Positions 1-10,078 of a DNA stretch of 64,000 nucleotides are shown in pieces. Location: assembly GCF_963676685.1 (NCBI RefSeq), contig NC_092344.1:52040830-52104829 (forward strand). Direction: 5' to 3'. Origin of the DNA: Mytilus edulis (lineage: Eukaryota > Mollusca > Bivalvia > Mytilida > Mytilidae). The stretch's first letter is position 1. Each line of letters opens with the position of its first letter. Position numbers and translations under genes: made by a program. The notes beneath the pieces were generated by a model. The model was not told the DNA's origin, ran no database searches, and saw only the letters and a program-made list of their open reading frames with translations.

Positions 1-1000
1 GTAATTACTGTTGGCCTTTACTATTTTTATTTTTATTTTAACTTTAAACTGAATTATGAAGTTGTAATTCAGATTGAATTAGAGAATAAGATAAAAACAA
101 GCAAAAGCTTAAATGAACAATATGTATATATTTCATTGGGTTTTTATTTTCCATGAACTTTTTTACTATAAAGTTAATAATCCTGCTTTTGGAAAAAAAA
201 TGCTATTTTGTTGAATTAAAGCAAACCAATGTATGCAATTGTATATACTTAATATTGATGTGACATCAGCTTATTAAATAAACTCATAGATCAAGATTGA
301 GTCTGTGCCCTGTGGTATAAGTGGCAAACATCTAAGGTCATTGTGCAGTGAATCAGGATCTATGACTACAATGTATATAGTGTAATTGGAATGCATCAAT
401 GAGATACTGAATAAGAATTAGTCACTCTCAAATTTGCATATCAGTTCATGAATACATAGATACAAATTTACTTACAGTTACTTTTCTTATGTTACTCTAA
501 GCATAAGCTTCCATTAATGCAAGGGTTGGTATCATACATTTGTATCTGTAAAATAAACTTCAGTTGAATATAATCAAAATAATTACTTCAGATTACTTTT
601 AAATACATGTATACGTGTACAAATGTAGCATACCCATGCAAACTTCCTTTTTGTAATTTATTGTTACTCAAGTTCTTATTCTAATAATGCACCCTTTAAC
701 TGACAAGTTATGAGGACCAACATCTCTGATATGAAAATTTTGTTCACTTGATTCACATGTTATCATTATTTTTTTTAATCTGCAAGCATTGCGATAGAAA
801 AGAGAAATTAAAATAACTTTCTTGCAAATACAATTTATTTTCTTATTCCTCCAAAATAAAGGATTAGTACATGTGATTTGGTCTGCAGTGATAACTTTTT
901 TCTGGATTTGTTTACGGACATAAATGACAAGTTTTAAATATTGTGCAACTACCCTCCTTTAAGGATACATGTATTTTGTGAATCTGATCCTTTTAAATTC
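1..1000. other. AT-rich non-coding, nothing recognised
   Basis: No open frame resembling a known protein, no tandem array and no strong inverted repeat was seen. It could be intergenic sequence or the intron or 3' UTR of a gene beginning outside the window; the sequence does not decide. Confidence 0.5.
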
Positions 1001-1013
1001 CAATAGATATAGG

Positions 1014-1165
1014 AAGATGTGGTGTGAGTGCCAATGAGACAACTCTCCATCCAAATAACAATTTAAAAAAAGTAAACCATTATAGGTCAATGTACGGCTT
1101 TCAACACCGAACAACAAGCTACAAAGGGCCCCAAAATTACTAGTGTAAAACCATTCAATATCCAT
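1014..1165 (+). repeat. Dispersed repeat 'GATGTGGT' family, copy 1
   Basis: The segment opens with gaagatgtggtgtgagtgcc and runs through the phrases gagacaactctccatcc, cattataggtcaatgtacgg and actagtgtaaaaccatt. The same phrases in the same order recur at 61399-61565. Shorter copies lie at 16083-16125 and 18588-18725, and an inverted one at 55795-55858. The short length, lack of coding capacity and variable truncation suit a SINE-like or other non-autonomous dispersed repeat. No tRNA-derived head was demonstrated. The small frame through it (959-1165, minus) is not a gene. Confidence 0.75.
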
Positions 1166-1356
1166 TTCAAAAAGCCTTTTACATGAATTTCAAGTTTGCT
1201 CCTTAAACAATTTTTTTACACATTCCATATCAGTACTTTAGAAAATTACATTTTTGGGGAAATTTCAGTGCTTATTGAAAAATGACAAAAACAACTTTAA
1301 GGTAGGCTATTTTTAAGCTTATAATATCAGGTAGGTAGGGAAATAGGAAACACACC

Positions 1357-2600
1357 CAGGCGCGTAGCTCCCTATACGCCAACACGCAGTTGCGTGCACA
1401 TCAATTCGGCATGCAAAACAAAATTGCAAAATAAAAATTTATAAATTAAAACTTTTTGGATACAGTTTTATTGCAGATGACAAAAACGGACTTGAATCTA
1501 TTACAAGATTATAATTTGTTATACTCTTGTAGTTTCGGAGCACATTTTACAGAGTACGGTTAATCTGTTTGGAATGCGATGTACCAATCGGCCATTAGAT
1601 TTATCAGAACCCTTCGATATCGTTATATATATAAATATGTCGATGCGATGTGACTACCAAAGCCAATCACCCTGCAAACACGCAAAAACAGTCTTGGAAA
1701 GTCTCATTATATTTTGCGTCCATAGACCACATGATAATTTCCGAGTAATATCTTAAAGTTTAATTAATATTCTTTAATATTGTTAAAAGTAGTATAAAAA
1801 CATAAAAACGTAGCATAACACCATAAAAAGTCTTCTTCTCGGGATACATCAGTTTGTTTAGGGGATATAATGTTTTTCTTGTATTTCTCGTGAAATCGTG
1901 GTAACGGAAAATGGTTTGTTTTTCGGGTTTTGGCTATAGGACGGTCAATTGAGAAGCTGCATGCACATAGGTACATGATAATTTAAGGAACTGGAGTCGC
2001 GTCTGATATCAGTCAGAAAAATCACTGCTTTGCGCATATCTGCTTCCTCGTGTTGTAGGAAATACAACAAACGAACAAATCGCAGCATTGTTTGAGACAT
2101 TCGAAACTGACTTGTAATGTAATTTTGACAAATTCAATCGGGAGGTCGCTCGATGGCTAACTCGCTGGATTACATCTCGCGGGTGCTACCGCAGAGAGAT
2201 CGTTCAATGTACTACGTCTGTTGAAAACATTTGTACGATTAACAACGAACAACGACGGTTTAGCATCTCTAGCACTGCTGCATATTCATTGGGATTCTTG
2301 TGCCCGAAGGGCAGATTTTTGACAATTTTTAGTAAATTCCATAACACAAAAATGTGTTGTTTATGTATTCAATTAACCATGCTTTATTCTATTTAGAAGT
2401 TCTATTCAGAAGACTTTTGAATACTTTTGCATTCATGAATTATGTATAAGTCCTATGTACATGTAGCTTCTCAATTAACCGTCCTATGACCAAAACCCGA
2501 AAAACAAACCATTTTCTGCATAAAAGGGTCCCAAAATTTTTCGCCTCGCTTCGCTCGGCAGTATATGCTTGCACATTGTTTCATTCTAGCTACGCCCCTG
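1357..2600 (+). mobile_element. Decayed hAT-like DNA transposon, copy 1
   Basis: The left end reads CAGGCGCGTAGCTCCC and the right end GCTACGCCCCTG, an imperfect terminal inverted repeat. The 5-bp sequence ACACC lies immediately outside both ends (1352-1356 and 2601-2605) as a candidate target-site duplication. Inside, broken frames read like the THAP12/52-kDa-repressor type of hAT transposase: a 'SWKVSLYFASIDHMI' stretch near 1694-1735 and 'FDKFNREVARWLTRW' near 2125-2175. Several stops and frameshifts make it non-functional. The interior is homologous to 6417-7930. Family assignment rests on remembered motif wording, so hAT is likely rather than certain. Confidence 0.6.
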
Positions 2601-2714
2601 ACACCTATTATTTTATTTGGCCTACTCAATCTTAATTGCTGTATTTCAGCTTAATTAAAGTACCCATATTATACTACTTTAGACTAAAATTAGTTTGTTT
2701 ATAGTATCAAATAC

Positions 2715-3270
2715 ATGAAGGCTAGTAGTTTTTCAATTTTATGTTCAAACCATAAGCTAGCTATTGAACAAGGTAGACATGAAAACCAACCAAGGGAAAA
2801 TAGGTTGTGTAAAATTTGTAATACAAATGAAATAGAAGATGAATTCCATTTTGTACTAGTTTGTCCAATTTTGGCTGATATAAGGAGAAATTTTTTACCA
2901 TTATGGTGTCAAAGTAATTGTAACAGAGACACTTTAACTAGTCTTTTTAGAACAGAAAATTTAATTACTTTGAAAAATCTGGCTGTATTTTTGAAAAAAG
3001 CTAAATGCTGTAGAGAAGAAGTCTTGTCACTATGACTTGATCAAATGAATATACTTAATAAATAAATAAATAAATTTATTACAAATACAAGTTTATAAAA
3101 CTTTTTGAAAATTAATAGATATATATATATATATATGTTGGTAATATGTGTGTGTTGTATTGTTTAATATATGTTATTATTGAACTGTAGTTGATATTAA
3201 AATGTGAATTTATAAATGTACCGTGGGCTGGAGGCCTGTTTTTGTACAATAAACTTGATTTGATTTGCTA
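2715..3270 (+). mobile_element. 3' end of a non-LTR retrotransposon (LINE)
   Basis: An open frame at 2715-3035 (106 codons) contains a cysteine-histidine knuckle, RLCKICNTNEIEDEFHF followed by a third cysteine (C-x2-C-...-H-...-C). This is the zinc-binding module found downstream of the reverse transcriptase domain in LINE ORF2 proteins. The polymerase domain is missing, so the copy is 5'-truncated. Downstream are AATA-rich sequence, a (TA)n run at about 3119-3137, and a tail reading acaataaacttgatttgatt near 3245-3265, typical of LINE 3' termini. It is probably a dead insertion. Confidence 0.75.
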
Positions 3271-3831
3271 GTAGTTTTTAAGATAAGAAGGTAGAGGGTT
3301 CGCGGGTCTAAATCATTTATATAGGATTTCTCTATATTTTTCTATAAATGAACTTTATCTTATAGTTAATAGAAAAATAAAATAAAAAAGTGGGGTCAAC
3401 GTTCATTTGCGCTCACAATCTGCCTTCGAAAGAAGCATACATTTTTGTAAAGGTGTTTTTTTTCTGTTGAAGTAATACGAGAAATAAAGGTAATATCGAA
3501 ATAAAAAAAAGAAATTAATTACAGAAATCGCTAAAATTTTACAATAATTTAGTTTAAGTACAGCTTATATGGAAATTATATTAAAAAAGATAGGTCACCT
3601 ATGAGTTGAAAAAGATATTTCAATTTTAGAGCCAAAAAATGGCATTTTTCCACCAAAGGGAGATAATTTGGAACTTTTTCAATGATGTTTACATTTTGAA
3701 AGTCATCTGGGGCCAACACGAATTGATTGTTTTGAATGATTTTTGTACCATATGATAAAGTAACAACTACAAAGGAAATAAATAAAATTTGTAATGAAAA
3801 ACAAATGTTTGATTTTCTGAAATTTTTATAC

Positions 3832-4215
3832 CCTCGAGCCTCCTTAAGACCCTATGTCGCTCAACTTGGAGCATATGTGCATATCAAACAAAAGACACAA
3901 ATGGATTCATGACAAAATTGTGTTTTGGTGACGGTGATGTGTTTGTAGAGCTTACTTTACTGAACATTCTTGCTACTTACAATTTTCTCTATCTATAATA
4001 AACTTTGCCCTTTAGTTACAGAGGAAAATATTTTGTAAAAATTTACAAAAATAAACCAAATAAATGGAAATTGTTAAAAATTGACTATAGAGGGCAATAA
4101 CCCCTTAAGTGGTCATCTGACCATTTTGTTCATGTTGACTTATTTGTAAATCTTACTTTGTTAAACATTATTGCTGTTTACAGTTTATCCCTATCTATAA
4201 TAGTATTCAAGATAA
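3832..4215 (-). repeat. Fragment of dispersed repeat family A, inverted
   Basis: Phrases such as ctatgtcgctcaacttggag, acaaatggattcatgac and cagtttatccctatctataa are reverse complements of phrases in the larger copy at 21267-22545. This copy is truncated and AT-enriched. No coding capacity is seen. Confidence 0.65.
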
Positions 4216-4844
4216 TAACCAAAAAGTGAGCTAAAAATTAAAACAACACATTATAAATTCTATGCTCCTAATTATCTGGATTTAGGTTTGAACCTTCATC
4301 ATAAACGTATAAACGTATAAACACTAAAATTAATATGCTTTAAAGCTTTTTATGAACAGTCTGAGTCATTTTGAGCAAAGGTAAGAAGCTAAAAACACTA
4401 AAGTAAACATACGCCTATTTAAAGTATTAGAAGTGTTGGTCGCACATTTTTTCTTAAATTTATCAGATTAGGACAAATTCCATCATCGGTCAGCAGTATT
4501 ATATACTTGGTGTGTAGAAGCTAAGAGAACATGACCACTGGAAGTATGTTGCACTTTAAAATTCTTTGAATGAATGGGACAACTTGTTTTACTTACACCT
4601 GTTCCAGGTAGAGGAATCATGAAAGTCAACATGCCTCTTTGCTTCAATCTCAGTAAATATTTCAGTAGCAGATATCTTAATATTGTCTTCTAAATATATA
4701 AGTCAATGCAAATTACCTTAATATTGTTTGACCAAATATTTTGGTTCTACACGAGTTGTCCCGCCGTGATACAGGTAAAACGGGGTTCACTAATTAGCGA
4801 CAAGAAGCGTCAAGAAGCGACAAGAAGCAACAAATAGATTATAC

Positions 4845-5072
4845 ATGCTATTTAAGATCCAGCATGATCTTATAGATATAGACCGTCACCAATATTTGAC
4901 CCCGAATGATAACCGGACCAGAGGTAAAAACCGCTTCTTCCAAGAAAGAACAAGTACAGACACCTACGGCCAATCTTTCTTCCCGAGGACAATCAGGGAC
5001 TGGAACAACCTACCAACATCAGTTACAGCGACCAACACCGTTGAGGGATTCAGAGCACAGGGACTCGGTTAG
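4845..5072 (+). mobile_element. LINE ORF2 C-terminal fragment (CR1/jockey-like)
   Basis: A 75-codon frame contains 'LFKIQHDLIDIDRHQYLTP', 'NRFFQERTSTDTY' and 'SFFPRTIRDWNNLP'. These are characteristic of the extreme C-terminus of ORF2 in CR1/jockey-like non-LTR retrotransposons (known family wording). No polymerase domain is present. The fragment begins a few bases inside the left terminal repeat array of the surrounding element and probably inserted there. Confidence 0.75.
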
Positions 5073-6010
5073 CAGATTAAAATTGTGCTCATCAATGTTT
5101 TTTATATTTTTTTTTAGTATATCCTGTCTATTTGTATTACTTTATTAACATTTTTTGACGATGCCATCGATATTTCTTTGTTTTCTAGCAATGTTTGTAT
5201 TAAAGAGCATAAAAATGAAAATAAAAACAAAGATTTTTCACCTTTCCTTTGAAGGAGTTATTGAAACAAAAACATGAAATATTATTTCCTTTCTAACTGT
5301 ATAATTAATTTTTCCTGATAGGACCAACGTTAGCTGTGGCTTCACCCCAAGGTAATACACAATGTAGAACATCAAATGAGATTAACGAGGCGCGTGTCTC
5401 TTGCCGTTTAATTGCTACAATAACATCCAATTAACACCTTCAACTTTGTACACGCGTCAGACTATACAATTACACGCGCTAGAATATACAATCATTGTAA
5501 ACAGTGAACACCTGTTGAATTAATATTGTCATTAATTTCCTTTAATCTTCAATCAATATGCATAAACATGATAAATATCGTTAAATGAGGCAATACACTA
5601 AATAAAATTATGAAAAATATTCACATTTTAATTATGTTTTCGTCTTGTTTGATTTCAGTTCTTTGTATTTCACAATTTGTGTCTGCATTTTCAAGACAAT
5701 GATGCACAAATAAATCATTTTGCAAGCTTAATATTACAGGGGCGTAGCTACCCGGAGGCACGACAGCACGTGCATCCACGTCGTTTTCAAAAAAAAAGCA
5801 GAAGAGAGAGAGATGACTGAGTTGGTCAATCGGAATCGGAGACTGTTGGTGTCTTTTCCGTCTATCCCGGATATTAGTTTGACAACCTAGTTACAAGTGT
5901 TGATGAAGCTGTTCATTCAGAAAAAGGTCGTAGCTCCGAAGTTGCGTGCACATTGATTCGGCATGCAAAACAAGAAATGACAAAATAAAAATTTATAAAT
6001 TGAATGTTAA

Positions 6011-6293
6011 GGCAGCAACCATTTGATTTTCTGGGGGGGGCTATGGTTTTTTTTGGAAAAAAAAGTTTGTTTCCAGTTTTTGGAGAAAAAAATAATTTGT
6101 TTTTGATTCTGAGAAAAAAAAAATTGTTTGTTTCACCCTCAGCTGCCACTATATGTAACGCTAAAATTGAAAGAAAAAAATTGTTTTCGACTTGTCGCGA
6201 AAAAAATAGATTGTTTTTCGCCACAGGCGAAAAAAAAAGTTTGCACAGAAAAAAAAACCATAGCCCCCCCCAGAAAATCAAATGGTTGCTGCC
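6011..6293. mobile_element. TTAA-type MITE with long inverted repeats
   Basis: The left arm starts GGCAGCAACCATTTGATTTT and is the reverse complement of the right arm ending at 6293; the inverted repeat runs about 45 bp per side with a G-run/C-run in each arm. The left flank is TTAA (6007-6010) and the right flank TAAA (6294-6297), consistent with a decayed TTAA target duplication as in piggyBac- or Kolobok-type elements. The 190-bp core is a degenerate series of A-rich units (aaaaaa ttgtttg). Several 65-130-residue frames on both strands of this block are by-products of this structure. Confidence 0.75.
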
Positions 6294-6458
6294 TAAAGGA
6301 AACACCTATGTTGTCACTTTTTTTTAATTGATGAAATATCATTAAATAACGACATTTGGTTTCAAAATATTATTTTTTTGGAGATTATGACAAAATCGGA
6401 AGGTTACTTGTATCTTTTACAAGATTTTTACTTTTGAATTTGTAATACTCAGTCTAAG

Positions 6459-6492
6459 CAGAGACATATACTAATTGTATTATATGTCTCTG
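6459..6492. mobile_element. Mini-foldback insertion 1 (34 bp, 7-bp target duplication)
   Basis: CAGAGACATATA (6459-6470) pairs perfectly with TATATGTCTCTG (6481-6492) around a 10-base loop. The word GTCTAAG directly abuts both sides (6452-6458 and 6493-6499). It lies inside the decayed hAT-like copy, where the related copy at 1501-1560 has no hairpin, so the hairpin is an insertion. Confidence 0.65.
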
Positions 6493-6663
6493 GTCTAAGA
6501 TATGTAGTTTTGGAGCACATTTTACAGTGTACAGTTCATCAGTTTGGAATGAGATGTACCAATCGGCATTAGAATTATCAGATCCCTTCGATATCGTTGA
6601 AAATATAACCGGAAGAAAAGTGATTTCAGGAACTTTTACTATAATTTGCAAAGTGCTTTTTTA

Positions 6664-6775
6664 GGAACTCTCGTTTGAATTGAATATGTATATGAACTCT
6701 CGTTTTGAATAGTTATATGAACTCTCGTTTCGAATAGTTATATGAACTCTCGTTTTAAATTGATTATTTCTCGTT
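6664..6775 (+). repeat. Short tandem repeat of ~24 bp
   Basis: The phrase gaactctcgtttt followed by gaatagttatat is repeated about four times with small changes, then decays into 'ctcgttttagttttaag' type sequence. It lies in the block that interrupts the hAT-like copy. The 109-codon frame starting at 6742 runs across it and is not judged to be a gene. Confidence 0.6.
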
Positions 6776-8002
6776 TTAGTTTTAAGTTGAATATTTCTTG
6801 TTTTAAATGTTTCTTTATTCTTAAATATAATGTTTCTTTATTTCATATACCCAAAGAGATTAATTATAGATTTACTATTTTACAACTTAATCCGATGGCT
6901 AGTGCGAAACTTACACTCAACTTCAAAAGAAGCAATTATCGTTATTTTGCTAAGTTGAGCCGGAGGACAATAATCCTATTATTATTACATAACATTGGAC
7001 AATTATATTTACAAAATGTATATTTTATGAGAACCTTTTATAATGTTTTAATACCCTTATCTTTGACTTAATTTATGTTTTGTAAACTGTTGCTGGGACA
7101 GTCTTCCCCTAGCTTTCGAACTGTACACTTGTGTTAATAAATTTGTATATATTTTTATACGGTCTTGCGTTTAAAGCAGCCATAGTGTCGATTATAGACC
7201 TACAGACTTTAATGTAACCCGTGCCGAAGTTCACGGACTTATGCCGGAATTTCACGGGGTTATAAAAATATGCCGAGGCGATGTGGTTGACAGACTACCG
7301 GAGCCAATCACCCTGTAACCACGCCAAAACAGTATTGGAAAGTCTCATTATTTTTTGCGTTCATAGACCATATGATAAGGCAACTGAAGAGTGGAGTCGC
7401 GCCAAGTTATCAGAAAATCGCTTCTTTGTGCTGTATCTGCTTCATCGCGTTGTAGGAAATATCACAAACGAACAAATCTCAATATTGTCAGAAACATACG
7501 AAACTGACGAATTCAATTGGGAGATCGTTCGATGCCGAACACGTACGCTGGTTTATAACATCTCGCGAGTGCTACCATGCCATGATGGCCCTGAGATCTA
7601 TCAGTCACGGTACTACGCATGTAATTGAAAACAAATGTACGATCAACAATGAACAACGAAAGTTACATAGCATTACTGCATATTCATGGAATTCAGTGTG
7701 AATGTTGACAAAGTAATAAAGAAGCTTGTTTCTGCCCAGACCCGAAGATCAGATTTTGGACAATTTTGAGTAAATTCTGTATCACAAATATGTGTTGTTT
7801 ATGTATTACTATATTCAGAAGATTTATTAATAGCTTCACATTCATAATTTTTTATCTACACATAGCTCCTCTTTTAACCGTCCTATGACCGAAAACTGAA
7901 AAAAAATTCTGCATAATAGGGTCCCAATTTTTTTTCTCACAGTTTGTGTAACTGGTACTTTAAAATTATAAACGCTATATTGAAATGGAAACTGTCGAAA
8001 AG

Positions 8003-9288
8003 CAGGGCCGTAACTACATTGTGGCAAATGAGGCAAATGCCTCATGTTGAAAACTTCAAAAAAAAAAATGAAACAAAAAAATTGTCTTCATATCAAATTG
8101 TGTTCACGGAAAGTGTCTTGCAAAAAAGAAAGTTCTCTTCACTCTCTGCTGTCGTCCCTGCATGTTTTTCGTGATCCATATTTCTATTTTACTTTTAGTT
8201 TTGTTTTCAGAGTTGATGGTCTATTGTTTGTTATTATGTGTCCCGGGTTTGTCTTTTGTTCATTTATTGTCCTACTTTGTGACGATAGTCTGAGGGTTAA
8301 TTTCCATTTGTAAACGTGTGGTTTTGCAATGTTGCATGTTAACCGATGTCCAGACATTGTGCGACAAAAATATTTTAAGAATATACGATGCTACTGGACA
8401 CAGAAAAAACTGGTCGTTTCTGCATGGGGCATTGAACTTGATATCAAAGAATACAAAACTGACTCTTTTTGTAGATAAAACTAAACAGCTGACATGGATT
8501 AAATTAAAGTAAGACGACCAATTCATCGGTATCAAATCATCTATAAAAAAAAACATCACTGTATAGCTATATGACCTTTTACATTGAAGGATTAAACTTG
8601 CATTAAGTCTTGTTAACAGAAAATAAAGGAATATGGAGAAAACGTACACGGGAACTAATCTCACACAAAGTCAATGCATAGAAAAAATACAAATGACCAA
8701 TGTTCAAAGTTTTTATTCCTGTTCTTCATCTTGGTAGTAGACGGAGGGTCTTCAACAATAAAAGAATCATTAATACCGTAAAACAAGGTCAAGATGGTTC
8801 TTAGTGTCGACTTAGGCAGTACTAGTACTTAAAGTATATTACTGCACTGTCACTATGTTTAAATCTAGTCATTATAAAATCACCAAAGTCTAAGCACAAT
8901 ACAAAACAAGAACAGACAGACAGACCCGGTTTTTATTTCATGAGACTTACGATTTTTGCTTTATCCTACACATCGGTCTGTTAATGATGTTGTCTCCGTA
9001 AAACCTAAAAGTCCCAAATTACAATGAATCTACGTTTTTGCTTTGAGACCAGCATATTGTCGGAGAAAAATGGCTAAAATATTAATTGCGTTTCAATGTT
9101 AGAAAGAGTCTGGGAAACGCTCAGAATGCATGATTTTGCGTTATTTTTCTCAAAGCTTCTGGGGGTCCTAAGCGGTCCCCAGAACCCCCCCCCCCCCCTC
9201 CCCAGACCCCTCGCCGAAAAAAATTCGCCTCGCTACGCTCAGCATATATATTTTGCCTCACTATTAACAGAGGCTAGTTACGGCCCTG
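8003..9288. mobile_element. hAT-like non-autonomous element with 5-bp target duplication
   Basis: The ends CAGGGCCGTAACTAC (8003) and GCTAGTTACGGCCCTG (ending 9288) form a terminal inverted repeat. AAAAG occurs immediately outside both (7998-8002 and 9289-9293). The right part contains a C-rich run (about 9186-9200) and the phrase ttcgcctcgctacgctcagc, similar to the right end of the copy at 1357-2600, so the two families are related. No intact transposase frame was found. This element is nested in the hAT-like copy that starts at 5737. Confidence 0.65.
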
Positions 9289-9969
9289 AAAAGTGATAGA
9301 ATATTTCTCTTCGTGAACATTTAGTGACTTTTTTACCTGTTTTGGGGGGTTGTCTCTTATGTCAATATACATGGTAAACAGATTTTCACGTTTTCAATGA
9401 TATTTGGATTTTTGATATTTTCAAATTTTGTTCGCATCGCTCCGCTCGGCGGTAGTAGCTAACACATCGTTTCGTTCTAAAACACAAGGAAAAGTAATCT
9501 CATAATACAACAGCCTTTTCAGGGTAAACGTAATGCTAGCTGTTATACATAATAAATGATAAATACCATGTAAATAAATGTTTCAATTTTTTTTCATCAA
9601 TATTTACCTTTCTTGTCGCTAGAATTGTTTTCTTTTGCATATTCTTTTAATATTTATTTGGAAAAAGTAATTTTAATTAAAAAAATATGTTTTCTTGTCG
9701 CTTCTTGTCGCTAAAATAATTCTTCTTGTCGCGTCTTGACGCTTTTTGTCGCTTAAATTCTTCTTGTCGCTAATTAGTGAGACCTAGGTAAAAGGGAAAT
9801 CCTAAAATTGAAATTAGGGGGTTTAATTATTTCCTTACGCCTACCATGGCAGTAATATAGTTTAAGCAACACGTTTCCTAGGTTTAAATTTTTATTCAAA
9901 ATGCATTCAGTGCAATTTTAAAGCAAATTTATTGTAATATTGAATTATCGGAAATGAACTTACCTATCA

Positions 9970-10041
9970 CCCCCAAAGAATGAAATAAGTTGCGCCATAA
10001 CGTCATTTCCGTGCCGCCATTTGTTGACCTCCAGTTTGAGA
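9970..10041 (+). promoter_or_regulatory. PPP4R2 proximal promoter / 5' UTR
   Basis: The segment just upstream of the start codon contains a CRE-like half site (aacgtcatttccg) and a YY1-like gccgccatttg. No TATA box is evident. This suits a TATA-less housekeeping promoter. The transcription start is not determinable from sequence alone. Confidence 0.4.
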
Positions 10042-10078
10042 ATGGAAAACAAAGAGGATATTTTAGACGCTTTGAACG
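10042..10078 (+). CDS. PPP4R2: PPP4R2 exon 1
   Basis: Encodes [12 protein letters not shown] plus the first base of the next codon. The donor follows as ACG|gtaat. This exon is too short to show as an independent open frame. Confidence 0.88.

Larger units (their letters stand above)
5737..9480 (+). mobile_element. Decayed hAT-like DNA transposon, copy 2, interrupted
   Basis: The left end CAGGGGCGTAGCTACCC at 5737 matches the terminal repeat of the copy at 1357-2600. The interior 6417-7930 aligns with 1501-2520: the phrases gagcacattttacag, atgtaccaatcggc, ccaatcaccctg and caaacgaacaaatc are shared. A frame at 7281-7628 and its +1 neighbour together give 'YWKVSLFFAFIDHMIRQLKS', hAT-transposase-like but frameshifted. 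The right end survives as ttcgcatcgctccgctcggc near 9430-9450, but the final CCTG has been lost. Insertions separate the parts: a MITE at 6011-6293, unrelated sequence at about 6620-7260, and a block at about 7936-9425 that carries a third element. Confidence 0.5.
4787..9780. mobile_element. Candidate ~5 kb element with 21-bp perfect terminal inverted repeats
   Basis: A 21-bp sequence at 4787-4807 (tcactaattagcgacaagaa plus g) is the exact reverse complement of 9760-9780. Both ends carry subterminal repeats of the word gcgacaagaag: three units on the left (4797-4832) and at least six on the right (9613-9770), as expected of transposase-binding sites. The 8-bp word AGGTAAAA lies just outside both ends (4773-4780 and 9786-9793), a possible target-site duplication separated from the perfect arms by 5-6 imperfect bases. 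The interior contains a LINE fragment, a MITE and hAT-like copies; no transposase of its own was recognised. A non-autonomous element enlarged by nested insertions is my reading. Confidence 0.55.

Noticed and set aside
5913..6342. Four overlapping 67-130-codon frames rich in Lys/Phe
   Set aside because: They fall on the MITE with A-rich internal units and long inverted arms, which gives open frames on both strands by composition.
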